A DNA stretch of 64,000 nucleotides, from contig NZ_LMOP01000008.1 of NCBI RefSeq assembly GCF_001423585.1, forward strand, positions 794,982 through 858,981. The letters run 5' to 3'. Every line of letters begins with the position of its first letter. Within the stretch, counting starts at the first letter, position 1. Under the pieces are notes generated by a model. The model was not told the origin of the DNA, searched no databases, and saw only the letters and a list, made by a program, of their open reading frames with translations. This document shows, in pieces, positions 62,761 through 64,000 of the stretch. This DNA comes from Xanthomonas sp. Leaf148. GTDB lineage: Bacteria > Pseudomonadota > Gammaproteobacteria > Xanthomonadales > Xanthomonadaceae. The position numbers and the translations under genes are program-made.

Positions 62761-63399
62761 ATGGCCGATCTCACCATTCTCGTCGCCGACGACCACCCGC
62801 TGTTCCGTGCCGCCGTGATCCACGTGCTGCAGCAGACCCTGCCGCAGGCGCAGGTCGTGGAAGCCTCCAGCGCCGCCACGCTGAGCGCGATGCTGCGTTC
62901 GCACCCGCAGGCCGAGCTGGTACTGCTGGATCTAGCCATGCCGGGCGCGCGCGGCTTCTCGGCGCTGTTGCATGTGCGCGGCGAGCATCCGGATATCCCG
63001 GTGGTGGTGATCTCCTCCAACGATCATCCGCGGGTGATCCGGCGTGCGCAGCAGTTTGGCGCGGCCGGCTTCATTCCCAAATCCACGCCGGCCGAATCCA
63101 TCGGCACCGCCGTGGCCAGCGTGTTGGATGGCGGCACCTGGTTTCCGCCCATGACCGCCGAACGTTCGGAGGCCGACGCGCAGCTGGCCTCCAAACTCGC
63201 CCAGCTCACCCCGCAACAGTTCCGCGTGCTGCTGAGCCTGGCCGATGGCCTGCTCAACAAGCAGATCGCCCACGAACTCGGCCTGGCCGAAAATACCGTC
63301 AAGGTGCACGTCACCGCCATCCTGAAAAAGCTCGACTGCTACAGCCGTACGCAGGCCGCGGTACTGGTCAAGGCGCTGGAGCCGGAAGGCGAGGGCTGA
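62761..63399 (+). CDS. LuxR/NarL-type response regulator
   Basis: The 212-residue regulator has receiver domain 1-120 (ILVADDHPLFRAAV, phospho-acceptor in LVLLDLAMPG, VVVISSND, Lys in GFIPKST) and C-terminal LuxR helix-turn-helix (LTPQQFRVLLSLADGLLNKQIAHELGLAENTVKVH). ATG at 62761 begins the receiver directly. No kinase is adjacent, so it is an orphan in this window. The 193 bp before it (62568-62760) show no gene. Confidence 0.92.
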   Translation: MADLTILVADDHPLFRAAVIHVLQQTLPQAQVVEASSAATLSAMLRSHPQAELVLLDLAMPGARGFSALLHVRGEHPDIPVVVISSNDHPRVIRRAQQFGAAGFIPKSTPAESIGTAVASVLDGGTWFPPMTAERSEADAQLASKLAQLTPQQFRVLLSLADGLLNKQIAHELGLAENTVKVHVTAILKKLDCYSRTQAAVLVKALEPEGEG

Positions 63400-63420
63400 G
63401 GGCGCTGCATCGCTGACGGG

Positions 63421-63555
63421 CTTGGAGCGGCAAACAACGTCGCGAATAGTTGTCAGTCGGGTGTGGACGGCGTCCTCATCATCGAAGTGTGCGAGTGGTG
63501 CCTGCCGCAGAGAGCACCGGCCGCGCAGTCATTGTGTTGGCCGTTCTTGGTTGAG
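63421..63555 (-). repeat. ~145-bp element with inverted ends, copy E (opposite orientation)
   Basis: On the minus strand it resembles copies A-C: CCAAGAACGGCCAACACAAT at one end, the central GCGCGGCCGGTGCTC, and ACGTTGTTTGCCGCTCCAAG at the other. It lies 21 bp after the response regulator stop codon. Confidence 0.7.
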
Positions 63556-63635
63556 CAGGGCAGGCCGCGGACTGAAGATCGACGCGGCAGGGCGCACCGC
63601 GATCTCGAAATGCGAGGTGCCGTCCATGACGCATG

Positions 63636-64000
63636 TCAGTCCGCTCGCTGGCGATAGAACACCATGCCGCCGTGGTGTAACTCGTCTGTGCTGACAAAGC
63701 GGCCGTCGGCAGTGAATCCGCTGTCGTCCCAGTAATGGATGGTGTTGCCGGTCACTTCATAACGGCCCTGGTAGGCGCTTTGCCGTGTATGGCGTGCTTC
63801 GTCGTAACGGCCGTTGGCCAACAAGGCTTGGCGGATCTGCCCATCGCGGGTGACCCACATGCCGACGTAGGAATGCTGTTGCATGGGCGTATCCCTGTGG
63901 AGTGGGGACGGCGTCGCCGCCACATGGCGTGCAGTGGCAGCAAGCGGTGTGGCGTTGCAGAGCACGGCGGCACCTGCGCCGAGTGCAACGGCAATAGCGG
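63636..64000 (-). CDS. Atu4866-domain protein, exported, 5' end outside window
   Basis: The 90-residue domain at the C terminus reads YVGMWVTRDGQIRQALL, NGRYDEARHTRQSAYQGRYEVTGNTIHYWDDSGFTADGRF and ELHHGGMVFYR, the Atu4866 pattern found in small proteins often beside isomerases or SDRs. The frame upstream continues to the window edge as AIAVALGAGAAVLCNATPLAATA, which looks like a signal peptide, so the true start lies beyond 64000. An internal Met at about 63884 would give a cytoplasmic form. Confidence 0.75.
   Translation of the reverse strand, partial: AIAVALGAGAAVLCNATPLAATARHVAATPSPLHRDTPMQQHSYVGMWVTRDGQIRQALLANGRYDEARHTRQSAYQGRYEVTGNTIHYWDDSGFTADGRFVSTDELHHGGMVFYRQRAD

Overview
The window looks like a chromosomal segment of a plant-associated Xanthomonas. 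It is GC-rich, and it carries the sux sucrose-utilisation locus, a tandem pair of secreted GH12 glucanases beside a PL4 rhamnogalacturonan lyase, a formaldehyde-detoxification operon and a citrate-uptake module. I saw no rRNA, tRNA, CRISPR array or transposase gene.

Regions from left to right. 1-2449: an OmpR/EnvZ-type two-component pair (kinase cut by the window edge) divergent from a glycosyltransferase. 2755-4949: a TDT-family exporter divergent from a YeiE-like LysR regulator. 5134-8150: FrmR operator, frmR, adhC, gfa and fghA, the glutathione-dependent formaldehyde pathway. 8289-9868: a palindromic repeat pair, a hypothetical and a DegV protein. 10449-14489: two GH12 glucanases and a PL4 lyase; the lyase is bracketed by copies of a ~145 bp element with inverted ends. 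14844-20655: an envelope-type hypothetical run, a translationally coupled amidohydrolase pair and a DUF924 protein. 20755-23525: a periplasmic protein, a glutaredoxin-rhodanese fusion and a polysaccharide deacetylase.

23680-40445 is the unusual part. Twelve tightly packed minus-strand genes follow a SARP/BTAD-type activator gene. They include four paralogues of an unrecognised family, a subtilisin-like protease, a 1192-residue protein joining a trypsin-like domain to a papain-like cysteine peptidase domain, and five further proteins that I do not recognise. None shows a signal peptide or membrane segment. In front of the first gene are four ATCACCG heptamers at exact 11 bp spacing, the operator layout known for SARP activators. 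A broken TonB-receptor fragment lies on the far side of the activator. I regard this as a candidate undescribed multi-protease system.

41227-47302 is housekeeping or metabolic: a methyltransferase, SGNH hydrolase, AlaA-type aminotransferase, RsgA, a DUF1704 putative metallopeptidase and a DJ-1/Hsp31-like protein. 47973-55123 is the sux locus: sucrose hydrolase, TonB receptor, sugar transporter and LacI regulator, with two identical 14-bp operators between suxA and suxC. 55531-62567 holds an acetoacetyl-CoA reductase-like SDR whose catalytic Tyr is Phe, then a CitMHS citrate transporter and a phosphate-type porin facing a TctD/TctE-like two-component system and a binding protein. The window ends with a LuxR-type response regulator, another copy of the 145 bp element and a truncated Atu4866-domain gene.
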